The notes under the pieces: generated by a model
Database searches by the model: none
What the model was told of the DNA's origin: nothing
The model's input: the letters and a program-made list of their open reading frames with translations, nothing else
In this document: one piece after another, positions 30,082-40,851 of the stretch
Layout of the letters: each line of letters begins with the position of its first letter
Position numbering within the stretch: position 1 is the first letter of the stretch
Program-made: the position numbers and the translations under genes
DNA from: Limnephilus marmoratus
Taxonomy: Eukaryota; Arthropoda; Insecta; Trichoptera; Limnephilidae
Assembly (NCBI GenBank): GCA_917880885.1
Contig: OU862927.1
Location: 33,755,571 to 33,819,570 of the forward strand
Direction of reading: 5' to 3'
DNA: 64,000 nucleotides

Positions 30082-32544
30082 TTGTTTAGGAATAAATACA
30101 TCCCAAAACACGTAATCGCGTTATACTTTCATGATCTAACCACAAACTTTCCAAATGATATCTTCCTTTTAATTGGAGACTACAACATGCCTAATATCAG
30201 CTGGAACACCACACATCATCCCCGCGGTACTGACCTTTGCTCCACCACCCTCCTTAACTGCCTATCTTATTCGGATTTAAAACAATATAACCACATTCCA
30301 AATAGGCATGGTAGAACACTTGACTTAGTGCTCTGTAACACCGCAGTCTGCGTCTCTCCTGCCGACTCCCCTCTGGTTCAGGAGGACACACATCACATAT
30401 CCCTAATAGTCGAACTTAATATTTACGCCCCTACTTCTACTTCCCAGCCCCAAACGATCAAATTATTCAATAAAGTCAACTATGACCTAGTCAACGACGC
30501 TCTGTCAAAAACTGACTGGTCTTCTGTCTTAAACGCACAAGACGTCAACACGGCGGTTAACAGTTTTTACTTAATCATTGAGGCCGTAATTGATAACTTT
30601 GTTCCAAAGAAAATTCTGAAAACAAACACATTCCCAACGTGGTACTCATCGGCTCTTATCAATATTACAAAAGAAAAGCTCAAATTTTTTCGAGCCTGGA
30701 AACGCCACAAGAACCCACTAGATTACCAAACTTTTTCACTGCTCCGAAAACGACAAAAGAAAATCGCTACTCTCACATACCACAATTATATTTCACACTT
30801 AGAACATGCTATACAAAATAATGTAAAAAAAATATGGAGCTTTGTCAAAACGCAAAGAAAATCTCCTTCCATACCCGAACACCTAACATATGGCTCGAGA
30901 ATCGCACACAATAGTAAGGAGATTACCGATCTATTTGCTGACTATTTCTCTACCGTCTTCACTGATCACACCCAAAATTTAGCATCTGATATTCATGAAC
31001 CTGATCCGCTGAATAACATATCTATATCCTCAATTACAATCAACGACGACATTACCTACAAATATCTATCATCCATTGACATTAACAAAGGACCTGGTTT
31101 AGATAGTTTGCCTGGTATCTTCATACGTAACTGTAGTAAATATATCACTCCTCCGGTCAGTGCAATTTTCAAAAAATCACTAAGTGAAGGTACGTTTCCT
31201 CATAAGTGGAAGTCTGCCGTAATAACCCCCATTTTTAAAAAGGGTGACAAACATGACGTAACAAACTACAGACCTATCTCTCAACTTCCCATCTTAAGTA
31301 AAATTCTTGAAAAAATCGTTTACGACCAACTTTACCCGACTATCACCACAACAATTTCACAGAACCAACACGGATTCATGAAAAATCGGTCTACAACATC
31401 TAACCTTGCCCTATTTGTCAACTATTTGCAGAGCAATATGGACGAAAGGGTGCAGGTCGATGCTATGTACACCGACTTCTCAAAGGCCTTCGACCGCGTT
31501 ATCCACTCAATTCTGTTAAATAAACTCACTCGTCTTGGAATACACGGTGACTTGTTTAGATGGATTAAATCATACATTAGCAATCGTAGTCAAGTTATCT
31601 CAATAAATGGAGTTTTATCTAAAATAATCAACGTAACCTCGGGAGTCCCTCAGGGTTCCCACCTTGGTCCGCTCTTCTTTAATATATACTTAAACGACAT
31701 AGGCTCATGTTTCCAATACTCTAAATTTTTATTGTTTGCAGATGACATGAAAATTTACAAAACGGTTCGCTCTCTATCGGACTGTAAAGAGCTACAAAGT
31801 GACTTAGATAGGCTCTGCAACTATTGCACAGCTAATTATTTAGACCTCAATGTTTCTAAATGCCACACTATGTCCTTTACTAGAAACAAGCATCAAATTA
31901 ACTTCTCATATTCACTCTGCGATGAACCCGTGATCTCAAAAAATGAATGTAAGGACCTTGGAGTCTATTTAGATAGTAAACTTATATTTAAAACGCATAT
32001 TGATTCAATCACCGATAGATCTTACAAAATGTTGGGTTTTATACTACGTCTGAGTAAATTATTTAGAAATCCACATACTCTAGTAATGCTTTACTCCTCA
32101 CTAGTCAGAAGTCCACTGGAATTTGCATCGCCTGTCTGGAATCCCAAATACACCCAATACGTCAACAACATAGAGCGCATACAAAATAAATTTATTAAGT
32201 ATCTCGGTTATAAATACAACAATAATTACATTTGCACTCTCCAATCCCTGAAATCCAGGCGAACGGTAGCTGACATGACATTTCTCCATAAAATTATAGA
32301 TAACGAAATAGACTGCCCAGAACTTCTATCCCAAATAAATTTTAACATCCCATCTAAAAGAACTCGCCACGCCAACCTTTTTTACACAACCAGTAATAAT
32401 ACGAACGCTGCAGCCAACTCCCCCATTTCCCGCATCCTTCAAAGTTTCAACTCTATTCAAAAAACCACAAATACAGATATATTTTTTGATTCCCTCCCTC
32501 TATTTAAGAAAAACATTTTTAGCACACTGAACTCGCACACATAA
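30082..32544 (+). CDS. LINE ORF2: endonuclease remnant plus complete reverse transcriptase
   Basis: This 820-codon open frame encodes the replication enzyme of a non-LTR retrotransposon. At the N-terminus, residues 28-38 (FLLIGDYNMPN) are the GD.N part of the AP-type endonuclease; the rest of that domain is lost, so the first codon is not a real start. RT motifs follow in order: YRPISQLPILSKILEKIV, YTDFSKAFDRV (463-473), SGVPQGSHLGPLFFNIYLND (from 520) and FADDMKIYK (552-560, catalytic Asp pair 554-555). The thumb region has CKDLGVYLDSK, SSLVRSPLEFASPVWNPKY and NIERIQNKFIKYLGY. The motifs suggest a CR1/Jockey-group element; the exact clade needs a tree. No stop or frameshift is visible, so the insertion is probably young. 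Confidence 0.9.
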   Translation: MFRNKYIPKHVIALYFHDLTTNFPNDIFLLIGDYNMPNISWNTTHHPRGTDLCSTTLLNCLSYSDLKQYNHIPNRHGRTLDLVLCNTAVCVSPADSPLVQEDTHHISLIVELNIYAPTSTSQPQTIKLFNKVNYDLVNDALSKTDWSSVLNAQDVNTAVNSFYLIIEAVIDNFVPKKILKTNTFPTWYSSALINITKEKLKFFRAWKRHKNPLDYQTFSLLRKRQKKIATLTYHNYISHLEHAIQNNVKKIWSFVKTQRKSPSIPEHLTYGSRIAHNSKEITDLFADYFSTVFTDHTQNLASDIHEPDPLNNISISSITINDDITYKYLSSIDINKGPGLDSLPGIFIRNCSKYITPPVSAIFKKSLSEGTFPHKWKSAVITPIFKKGDKHDVTNYRPISQLPILSKILEKIVYDQLYPTITTTISQNQHGFMKNRSTTSNLALFVNYLQSNMDERVQVDAMYTDFSKAFDRVIHSILLNKLTRLGIHGDLFRWIKSYISNRSQVISINGVLSKIINVTSGVPQGSHLGPLFFNIYLNDIGSCFQYSKFLLFADDMKIYKTVRSLSDCKELQSDLDRLCNYCTANYLDLNVSKCHTMSFTRNKHQINFSYSLCDEPVISKNECKDLGVYLDSKLIFKTHIDSITDRSYKMLGFILRLSKLFRNPHTLVMLYSSLVRSPLEFASPVWNPKYTQYVNNIERIQNKFIKYLGYKYNNNYICTLQSLKSRRTVADMTFLHKIIDNEIDCPELLSQINFNIPSKRTRHANLFYTTSNNTNAAANSPISRILQSFNSIQKTTNTDIFFDSLPLFKKNIFSTLNSHT

Positions 32545-32640
32545 CACACACATCCACACATAAACATACACACACACACCCTCACACACACACACACACA
32601 CCCTCACACCCTCATTTACACACATACAAACACTCTCCCA
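32545..32640 (+). repeat. (CA)-rich microsatellite in the LINE 3' UTR
   Basis: Alternating ACACAC and ACACCCTC runs immediately after the LINE stop codon. Confidence 0.8.
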
Positions 32641-33515
32641 CACCCCTCTCCTTCAATAAGTTACTAACTAAATTTAGGTAAAATGTATTATTTATCACAT
32701 ATAAATATAAGTATATAACAGCGACATGTCATTGGTACCAATTATTGTATTAATTCTATAACTTTGTAAATATTTCCCATTATGTAATAATGTACTGTTT
32801 GTTTCTGCAAAATAAAAATAAAAATAAAATAAATAAAATAAGACCAAAAACGTCCCGAGGACCTTACATTTTAAAAGCTATATATCGCTCTTCCTCTCAC
32901 GCAAACATATGTATTTTTTCTTTTAACCGGAAAGAGAACAAAATAATGCTTCTTATTGTCTTTGAAATATAAAAGCTATCTTGCTTAGATATTTTACAAT
33001 CTCAATACAAAGTGACAGTTTCAGAATATTCGCGCAAAACTGAGGCTTCCGGATTGTGAGGTGCGAATATATTGAACCAAGTAGATGGGTTAAGAGAACT
33101 TTTCGTATGAATCATATTTGGTTTTATTATTTAAAAATAAAAATATTTAAAAAAAATCGTAAACATTTATAAAAACATAACTGTCGTTAACAGGAATTTC
33201 CGTAGTCATTTGAGAAAAATCATATTTGGTATTGGTATCTAATAAAAAAAATTATAAAGTACATTGAAAATATAACGTTATATCGAAGACTTTGATGAAA
33301 AAAATAATATCGTAAAAATTCTAACTATGGAGAGTACGTAAATTAAACAGAGATTTGTGTACAAAGCTTTGCAGCGGAAAACGCCCTATCTGCTTCCAAA
33401 CTAGTTGGTGGGACTTTCGTCACAGTATGTGTAAATTTAATATTTTTTCAATCCCATAAATCCCGCGGGATGAAATATTGTTGAAATCCCGCGGGATGCG
33501 GGATTGCAAACCCTA

Positions 33516-33990
33516 CCTCCGCTGTTCCACCGCAAGAGAAGACAGAGAGGGTGGACCACCAAACGACATGGTCCCGCACACACTCCTTGCTTCATTCTAG
33601 AATAGAGTCTGACATAACCATTTATTGTCCCATGTGACATGGGCATGACAGCAATTCATAAAGTACTATTTTAGTTCAGGGGATTCATAGGTTTGCGGTC
33701 AGCTTGCTGACATGACTTTATAGTTACGCCGCTGACAAGTCCGTTGTGAACTCTCTTTCTACTACGTGCGTAGTTTAAGAGAAAGAGGGAGAGGTCACTA
33801 CGGAACTGTCAAGGGTGTGCCATTACGCCACACTTTGTGCCGATGTCCAATTCTCGGAAAAAGTTAACTTAAAACGAATTCCGCATTCAGAAATTAGTCA
33901 TCTAATTAATTAATTTTCGTAGAATTGATAAAAGGTTCACCGCAAAAATGTGTAACAAAAAAGATAATTTTATTTTTATTTGTTAATTTT
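33516..33990. other. Unassigned, with a small foldback
   Basis: At 33737-33812, CAAGTCCGTTGTGAACTCTC and the later GAGAGGTCACTACGGAACTG form an imperfect inverted pair around GTGCGTAG. Otherwise nothing is recognised. Confidence 0.4.
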
Positions 33991-33994
33991 GAAT

Positions 33995-34230
33995 ATCGCG
34001 CTAGAGTCCCAACGCTGTTAACGCTGGAGACAATGGCATCCCCAATTGGGGTTTATAAGGCTGATTGATGGCAGTGGAGAGTGACCAGATCTGAATAGTC
34101 ATCTCATCTCACTGTTCCTCATCTTCTTCGCCTCCATATCCTCTACCTCACAACATACCCCAATTATGGATGCCGTAGTCTCCCTGGCTCCGGTTAGCAG
34201 GGAGCAGTTGTTCGGCATTTACATAAGAAA
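33995..34230. repeat. Head-to-head SINE fragments
   Basis: ATGGCATCCCCAATTGGGGT (+) and CATACCCCAATTATGGATGC (its inverse) lie about 130 bp apart, each within sequence of the 51.44-kb SINE. The fragment is an inverted duplication of the SINE 3' region. Confidence 0.6.
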
Positions 34231-34239
34231 ATAAACAAT

Positions 34240-34445
34240 TTCCTCCTTCGAGAGATTTATCCTTTCGTCTTTCCCCAATAACTTTTACGTCCTGCTAGAG
34301 ATTTTCTCATAGACTTTTCACCCTTCAAGAGTTATCCACAAGTTTTTCGCCCTTCAAAAGATTATCTATCCACAGAGTTTTCGCCCTTTTGTGAGATTTA
34401 TCCACAGGGTTTTCGCACTTTTTGTGATGTTTGTCCACAGGGTTT
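34240..34445 (-). repeat. Minisatellite, inverted relative to the 35.0-35.5-kb array
   Basis: About six units of GATTTATCCACAGGGTTTTC plus GC(C/A)CTTTTGTGA. The units are the reverse complement of those at 35030-35488. Confidence 0.8.
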
Positions 34446-35029
34446 TCGCTAACTAACTAACCATCACGCCGTTTCCCCGCAGGGGTACGCAAAGAATGGA
34501 CATCCAAACAACTAACGTACGACTGTGTGTTTCCTAAATAAATGTACACAAAACAAAAATGATGAACCAAAAAATATTAAAAATAAATTCACTCCGTAGC
34601 TATTTTCGGATATTTGGTAATCTCAAAAGCATTCTTACCCCGGCGGTCAAAGTCGTCTAAATCTTCGAGTTTATCGATACTGATGATATCGAAACAAGTT
34701 ATACCTGGATAATATTATAGCAATATGCAGTATAGATTCAATCTTTACGTCCAGTGGCCTTTCATTAGCATTATAACGACAGCATGACAGGTACAATAAA
34801 CGAATAAGACTTATTTATATTCTATTTGAATACCACGGTAATATAATGATAAAATGTATCAGGTTGAATTCAAATCACGTGTTTAATAAATTTAATATTA
34901 TTCAAATCTATTATTAAATTTATAGACAGGTTTTATTCATATTTTAAAGTTAAAGTTATTGACTGTTTAAAATGATTGGTAATAATTGACTATTCTTTAT
35001 GTAATCAATAACTTACAAAATCGCTAAAA
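34446..35029. other. Spacer between inverted minisatellite arrays; no gene
   Basis: AT-rich with no recognisable frame or RNA. Confidence 0.5.
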
Positions 35030-35488
35030 AAATTGTTGATAAATCTCGCAAAAGGGTGAAAACCCTATATATAAATCTTACAAAGGGCTAAAACACTGTA
35101 GTTTAATCTCACCAAAGGGCGAAAACCATGTGGATAAATATCACGAAAGTGCGACAACCTTTTAGATTAATCTCACAAAAGGGCGAAAACCCTGTGGATA
35201 AATATCATGAGAGTGCGAAAACCCTGTAGATTAATCTCACAAAAGGGCGAAAACCCTGTTGATTAATCTCACAAAAGGGCGAATACCCTGCGGATAAATA
35301 TCACGAGAGTGCGAAAACCCTATAGATAGTATAGATTCATCTCACAAAAGGGTAAATCTCTGTAGATTAGACTCACAAAAGGGCGAAAACCCTGTGGATA
35401 AATATCACGAGAGTGCGAAAACCTTGTAGATTAATCTCGCAAAAGGGCGAAACCCCTGTGGATAAATATCACGAAAGTACGAAAAAGG
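35030..35488 (+). repeat. 32/64-bp minisatellite array
   Basis: Alternating half-units, CTCACAAAAGGGCGAAAACC with CTGTAGATTAAT, and ATCACGAGAGTGCGAAAACC with CTGTGGATAAAT. About 14 half-units, so the higher-order unit is about 64 bp. Confidence 0.85.
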
Positions 35489-35836
35489 AAGGGACGCTCA
35501 GATGGTTTGGGCATGTAGAGCAAATGAACGAGGAAAGGGTGTAAGGAGAATATATGACGCAAATGTGAATGGTAGAAGAAAACGAGTGAATCAGATACTT
35601 GAGTCGGGCCATGTCAAGAATCAAAATAATAGAAGAGTATGTATGAGACGATGTATGAATGTGAATGAGGCAAAGAGTGTGTGCCGAGACCGAGTTATCT
35701 GGCGGTCCGTCCTCTCTGCCTACCCCTGCGTGAAACGGCGTGTTAGTTATAAAATATTCTCAGTATGTGTCTTGGAAAATGTGCCTACGTTTTGTAATAA
35801 AATGACTCCTCGGTTCGGCCGTATCAATTCTACTTG
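35488..35836 (+). pseudogene. LINE RT C-terminal tail
   Basis: Frame 1 (35494-35538) reads LRWFGHVEQMNEERV, then shifts to RRIYDANVNGRRKR, CMRRCMNVNEAKSVCRDRVI and WRSVLSAYP. The pattern LRW.GHV.RM...R, G.R.RGRP, N..EA...C.DR..WR..V.AYP ends many LINE proteins. The frameshift near 35540 shows it is dead. The minisatellite array ends just before it. Confidence 0.65.
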
Positions 35837-35839
35837 ACA

Positions 35840-36478
35840 GTTGTTATGCATGCATATGTGCAATGATGCACTTGTATTAATTAATTCTGCATTCATCTGC
35901 AGTATAGTTTATCACGAGATTGATCGTGATTGAGTCGGAAATGCGTTGACTACGTCATGTGCGCAACGTCTACTGACGGAAGTTGGTGTGTTAAAAGTTA
36001 ATGCGTCACTTGTGACGACGTGCATTACAATAATGTTGAAGTAATACTAATCATTTTAAGGAGATATTTTTGAATATCTAAACTATGTAAATATATATTT
36101 AAAAAAAAAAATTCTATACTAGAATACCCCTTAACATTATGTCACCTTATTTGGATAGGATTCTAACTTCACTTCACCTGTTCTGAGATATGAGGTGCCA
36201 AAGTTTGCAAAGAAGATTTCTCATTATCTATTTACCAATTTCTAATTTCTGACATATTTTAAAGGAAAATATTTAAACATAACGTATGCTTACCATTTTT
36301 CTCAAGTATTTTTAAACTCCTCCCATAAAGGGGCGCGAATTCCGATTTAATTTTTTTCCTGGACTATTGGATCGCCTTAACGACATTTAGCCAAATTTAA
36401 ACAATGCAGTAATTGGGAAACTTTAAAAGGTTAAAATAACCATTATTATTTCTGATATTTTAATAATAAATCAAAGAC
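35840..36478. other. No gene recognised
   Basis: Unassigned AT-rich sequence. Confidence 0.5.
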
Positions 36479-36870
36479 GACCTCCGTAGTCCAGTCGGTA
36501 AGACTCTTGACTCACAATCCGGAGGTCGCGGGTTCGAACCCGGCATGCGCAAATAAATTTTATTTGATTAATTTGTGTTATTTCACAATTAATTCATTTA
36601 AAATAATATATAGTATATTTGCGGCATGTTCCAGAGTGGAAGATACTATCAGTATCGCCCTGGTGTAAGACCACCATTCAGAATTGAAACGTTGCTTGAA
36701 AATGGCTTTAGCCGTGTTAAGTAACCGGATCTGAATAGCCAGGTACTTCCCAACCTTCCTCTCCCCCACCTCCTTTCTCTCCCCACTACCTTCAGCCTCA
36801 CAACATACCCCAATTGGGGATGCCATAGTCTAACTGGCTCCAGGGCGTAGGTAATAAAAAAAAACATAAG
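36479..36870 (+). mobile_element. tRNA-derived SINE, nearly complete
   Basis: The head GACGACCTCCGTAGTCCAGT to GGAGGTCGCGGGTTCGAACC (36479-36542) has a good A box (TAGTCCAGTCGG) and B box (GGTTCGAACCC). The AT-rich body AAATAAATTTTATTTGATTA follows, then CCCTGGTGTAAGACCACCAT, CCCCAATTGGGGATGCCATA and an A-run at 36858-36866. This is the best copy in + orientation; others lie at 17.4-18.5, 45.5 and 51.4 kb. It is a polymerase III-type retroposon and not a functional tRNA. Confidence 0.85.
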
Positions 36871-36913
36871 TTTTGCATCAAAAATACCTACCTACAAATA
36901 ATAAAAATGGTTC

Positions 36914-37235
36914 CGTGACAACCCAGAATCAATCAGCAACTTCAACACCCCTTTGAAAAGTCATTGAAAGTTATGAATAAAAAAATTTAAATAGCCTATA
37001 ACATAACCTAACCAACTTTTTGCAAATTTTAACCCCCCCTCCCCCCCCAGTGACCAAAAACCTAAGCCCCTCGCTGCTCATTTGTACCAGCGTGGTATTT
37101 TGAAGACCCCCCCCTGAATAGGTCACGTAGTATGGGTACGTTCCCTAACCTATTTAACAATTTTTTTGTTCATTACTTTTAATGACTTTTCAAATGTGAT
37201 GATGTTGAAGTTGTATGATTCTGAGTTGTCCGGTC
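36914..37235. mobile_element. Foldback MITE with nested MITE
   Basis: GACAACCCAGAATCAATC... with CTTTGAAAAGTCATTGAAAG faces TTTTAATGACTTTTCAAATG...GATTCTGAGTTGTC. Same family as 47016-47185 but longer, because a Harbinger-type MITE lies at its centre. Confidence 0.65.
37006..37152. mobile_element. Second copy of the C-run Harbinger-type MITE (left end lost)
   Basis: CCAACTTTTTGCAAATTTTA, shorter C-runs (7-8), GGTCACGTAGTATGGGTACG and TTCCCTAA match 27104-27267. The GGGAACGTACCC left end is missing. Confidence 0.7.
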
Positions 37236-37261
37236 ACCAATGCAAATATATCGTTTTTAAG

Positions 37262-37400
37262 TGGCCTAACCCAGTTTGGTAATGCCTTCAGAAGGCGAAA
37301 AAGCTGTCACGCCTAATAATAATTACATAGCAGAACTTATTTATATTTATAATGTGAAAGAAATTAAAATCAAAATGGAGAAAATTATTTAATAACAATA
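37262..37400 (+). repeat. Penelope-terminus fragment with hammerhead-like relic
   Basis: CCCAGTTTGGTAATGCCTTC and AGAAGGCGAAAAAGCTGTCA, then AATAATAATTACATAGCAGA and ACTTATTTATATTTATAATG. The same series lies downstream of the Penelope-like ORF on the minus strand at 61600-61685, so this is a detached end of that family. Confidence 0.6.
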
Positions 37401-37429
37401 AATAGTAAAAAAACAAACGTGGCATTCAA

Positions 37430-37482
37430 ATATTAGTAATATTACTAATATTAGTAATATATTACAAATATTAGTAATAATA
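37430..37482. repeat. ATTAGTAAT palindromic simple repeat
   Basis: Four or five ATTAGTAAT units, self-complementary. Confidence 0.7.
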
Positions 37483-37847
37483 GTTGGTCATACGACTTTC
37501 TTTGACTCGTTTATTCTTGGCCAGACCGGTTTCAACTTATGATATTTGGCGAATTTATATAGCGCCGTTTTCGTTGAAGGACGCTGTGAACGATTAACTG
37601 AAAGTTGGTATTTTAACTAGAAGTTATTTTGATATATTTTTGTTATCTTTTGACAGGACTCACTCGATAAACAAAATGTACAGGTATTTGATTGATAGCT
37701 CTTATCTTCAGCGATAGTGTTTTTGGAGTCACCCATAAATGTGGTGTATTTTGTTTAGAAAAGTTAGACTTGTCGATTTCTTTATCATTTACTATTCACA
37801 TTCCTAGATTACGCACACATTCCTTTGACATTTTTAGCTAAACCCCT

Positions 37848-38386
37848 CAGGGCTCAGGCCTATTTTGCCGGAAAGTCAAAATATTTCCAACTTGCAATAA
37901 CATCCAAATAAATGGAATATTACTGAACGCATCCGAAAGTTAAAAACTGTTTTTGAAAGGTGATGAAATACGCTTTCTAATATATATTTTTTTAAATATG
38001 TTTTTAAAAGCACACACTTATTATATTCGGCCAATGCATTATAAACGTTATCATCAACTCATTTTTTCTGTCATTTCTTGTAAAAATAATTAATAAAAAA
38101 TTCCCGAAGTTTCATAAATTTATTTCAAATTGCGGCCGGAGACTTTGATGACATAAAGGTGTACATTTCTCTAACAATGATAGCAAGGGAGACCCAACGA
38201 TTTCCATGAGACCTATACGAGTTGTTCCGAAAAGCGAACAAGTAGCTGAGTACCCCGCACCCCGTTTTAAGATTTTCACGGCCAAAAGTATTTTCATTAT
38301 TTGTTTTTGGGGTGTTAGGCTTAACAAGGAGGTAGCGTATCACGGCATAACACCCCAAAAACAAATAACAAAAATTAGCTGAGGGA
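37848..38386 (-). repeat. Repeat family G copy carrying a foldback insertion
   Basis: From AACCCCTCAGGG to GAGGGATTAAC, with AATATTTCC, CAAATAAATGGAATATTACT and CAAGGGAGACCCAACGATTT inside. The FB element 38251-38375 is inserted close to its end. Confidence 0.65.
38251..38375 (-). mobile_element. Foldback retroposon family FB, copy 3
   Basis: Duplication tagctgag at 38243-38250 and 38376-38383; outside it, family G reads on without a break. It contains GATTTTCACGGCCAAAAGTA, TTATTTGTTTTTGGGGTGTT and the inverse arm. The loop is reduced to AGGAGGTAGCG. Confidence 0.75.
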
Positions 38387-38389
38387 TTA

Positions 38390-39690
38390 ACTAACTATAG
38401 CCTGTACCCGGCTCTGCTCGAGACTTCAACACCACTTTACTTGAAAAATATGGAATATACAATATTACATCTCGCATTATTATTGACAGCTTAAGGGATA
38501 GTTTGAAGCTCTATAGCTCATGTGGAAAAGACATGGCGACCTGAAAATGGTTTCGTTAACATTGACCCTCCAGACAGAAGTAGCTGCTTCAGATATCAAA
38601 TGCTAAAATAAGATTATTTCTACCATCAGAAAAAATGGATTTAATACATATTTTTCATTCGTTTGTTGCCCGTAGGTCTTGGTTTTCTGTTTTGTTTCGC
38701 ATTTTAAATGCGTAGCGTGATATTTTCCAACCTTTTGATGACATTTTTAAAAGGTCCTGCTAAATTGCCCACCTTTTGCATAAACCTTTAAAAATACTCA
38801 TAAATTAAGACTCGTTTACAAAGGAGTATTTTAACTGGATGCAATTTTCGCCAACGCTTTCCGCGACTTCAAATGGAGTTATTACAGCTTACTTACGAAT
38901 ACTTTATTGTTATAATACATTACTTCCAATGAGTTTAATAAAACTCATTTCGGGAAGGACAACAATATACAAGTAAAAGAAAATTATTTTTACATAAGAA
39001 TGCGAATTTAAAGGGTAGTTCAATGAACAGTACGTGGATTTTAAGTATACATAATATTTAGGTAACATTTGTTCTACACATATTATTTATTATATTTAAT
39101 CAATCAGACTTTATTTTTTTAAATAAAACAAATAATGTACGTACATTTTATTACCCTTGACATAATATAAACTTTAACAGCCTTACTAAAAGTCGTTAAT
39201 ATTTTATTCAATTGATAAACGATCGTGCAGGTGCTGGACCTTACTAATTAAAAATAGTTCATGGTCGTGACAAAATATAGTTCATGGAAAGATTTATACA
39301 TTGCTTATACAAAGAGGGTTATTTATCTTCCTTTTTCAGAATTTTTCCAACGTAGTTGGAATGATATATAATAATTAAAAATAATTTTTGGATGATTTCT
39401 ATAGCGCCATTTTCATGGTATAATCACATGCACTGCGCTTACCTAGATATATAATTCTAATGTTTGAAGATGTCGTAAAAACAAATACCATTTTAGACTA
39501 CTAGAAAAAATTTCCTTTTAGGTTTTTGTATTTGATATATTTTAAAGTTTAAAAATTGAAAAATTTTAGTTTCAAACCTGAAAAAAACTTGCCACAAACA
39601 TTTTTAATCAAAACGTCGAAAAACTTTAAAAAATTCAAAATTAAAAAAAAAAAACATTTTAAGAAATTTGCAAGAAAATTGTCACTTCCT
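38390..39690. other. No gene recognised
   Basis: 1.3 kb of AT-rich DNA without recognisable repeat ends or motifs. Confidence 0.45.
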
Positions 39691-39696
39691 CTTTTA

Positions 39697-40112
39697 TTTA
39701 TTTATTTATTTAAAATTTACGGCACAATGTGCCATTTACAAACATGTATTATTATTATATTTAAACAGTCGTAGTACAGTGAAGAAAGATTGTTTTTTTT
39801 TTTAATTTCTTATAATAAGAGAAAAAGAGAAAAAAATTCTAACAACTAATGAAAACTTCAAAAGGATACAGTGAAATAAAAGAATAACTTGTTATGAAGT
39901 AACCTCGTTACAATACGTAAGGCTGAAATGTTTGATAAGTAGAGCCTTGTATTTTAATAAGGAAATATGAAAAATATCAGCAACATTTGCATAAAAATTA
40001 CCAATGGTGAGTATTCTATTTATAACAGAATTATATCCAGCGACAGACGTATAATTGTCACAATAATACATACTAGGGAACCTTGATCTAATGGTAGGTA
40101 CATGAATACATC
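39697..40112 (-). pseudogene. LINE C-terminus and 3' end
   Basis: Minus strand: TIRSRFPSMYYCDNYTSVAG, YNSVINRILTIGNFYANVAD, IFHISLLKYKALLIKH, typical of a Jockey/CR1-type C-terminus (R, NR...I.N, D.F, K.K). The 3' UTR ends GTGCCGTAAATTTTAAATAA with AAATA repeats at 39700-39720. Only the last about 60 codons are left. Confidence 0.6.
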
Positions 40113-40124
40113 AATACATCCTCG

Positions 40125-40755
40125 TTCTTTCCGTAAAAAATTGAAGTTGCTTTCAATTCCCAAAAAATAACCCAAAAAGAACATACTGACATTTCGAACG
40201 GATTGCTTGCATATCTAAAAACATTCATTTCTTTGAAACGTTTGACATTTATTTTACAACATTTTCGACATTAGACATTTATTTTATTAAAAAAAATATT
40301 ACTTTCAAGAAATACTCCAATAAAATTCAAAATTAACCCGACTTTCTGACAACAGGAACGTTCAATTTATAAAACGCAATTTCTGTATAATTTCTTGACT
40401 AAACTGACGAAAAATAACACGTATAATTTGTAAATATATTGAATACACAAATGAAATAAGAAATTTACCGTTTTATGTAACAAAAATACAATTCATGTAG
40501 AGATTAAAAACATAAATATCTACAATAATCTCTGCACATGTGCGATCGGTTGGAATAATTACATTTGGAGTTCTTTTAGTCGGATATATTATAATTGCAC
40601 GATCTTTGTACAATGTCTAACAAAAACACCGTTTAATGGTCGTGAAGTGTTTTTTTTAGTAAGACCGTAAGACGTTACGCATTTTTCGGTGTTTTTGCGA
40701 CCAGAATTTGAAGAACTAAATTTTTCACATTATCCAACAAACTAAATGTGTACCT
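40125..40755. other. No gene recognised
   Basis: Unassigned. Confidence 0.5.
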
Positions 40756-40761
40756 ACTAAA

Positions 40762-40851
40762 GAGCGTTTAACCAGCCAGCGGCCGAAAATCCACATTTCG
40801 TCGAAAGTTGTTCTTACGATCGTGCATTGCGGTTACAATGAGAAAGATTAA
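40762..40851 (+). repeat. Tandem duplication of a MITE 5' end
   Basis: GAGCGTTTAACCAGCCAGCG through GAGAAAGATTA is repeated directly at 40852. The joint itself creates a TTAA. Confidence 0.8.

Larger units (their letters stand above)
30081..32842 (+). mobile_element. 5'-truncated non-LTR retrotransposon (LINE)
   Basis: Contains one long reading frame, a CA-rich stretch after the stop (32545-32640), a 3' UTR and an A-rich tail (AATAAAAATAAAAATAAAAT region to 32842). The left boundary coincides with the end of a MITE, so the 5' part, including ORF1 and most of the endonuclease, is missing. Confidence 0.85.
29502..33515. mobile_element. Putative hAT-like element enclosing a MITE and a LINE
   Basis: TAGGGTTTGCAAATCCC at the left faces GGGATTGCAAACCCTA at the right, 4.0 kb apart, differing by one A. 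Both ends carry subterminal ATCCCGCGGGAT palindromes (near 29565, 33460 and 33487). TAGGGTTTGCA-type ends suit hAT elements, but the 8-bp flanks do not match, so duplication support is lacking. No transposase is recognised. The LINE and MITE account for about 3 kb of the interior. Confidence 0.5.

Noticed and set aside
36479..36545. Functional tRNA gene
   Set aside because: A and B boxes are present but the cloverleaf is imperfect, and the sequence continues into a SINE body found at other sites.
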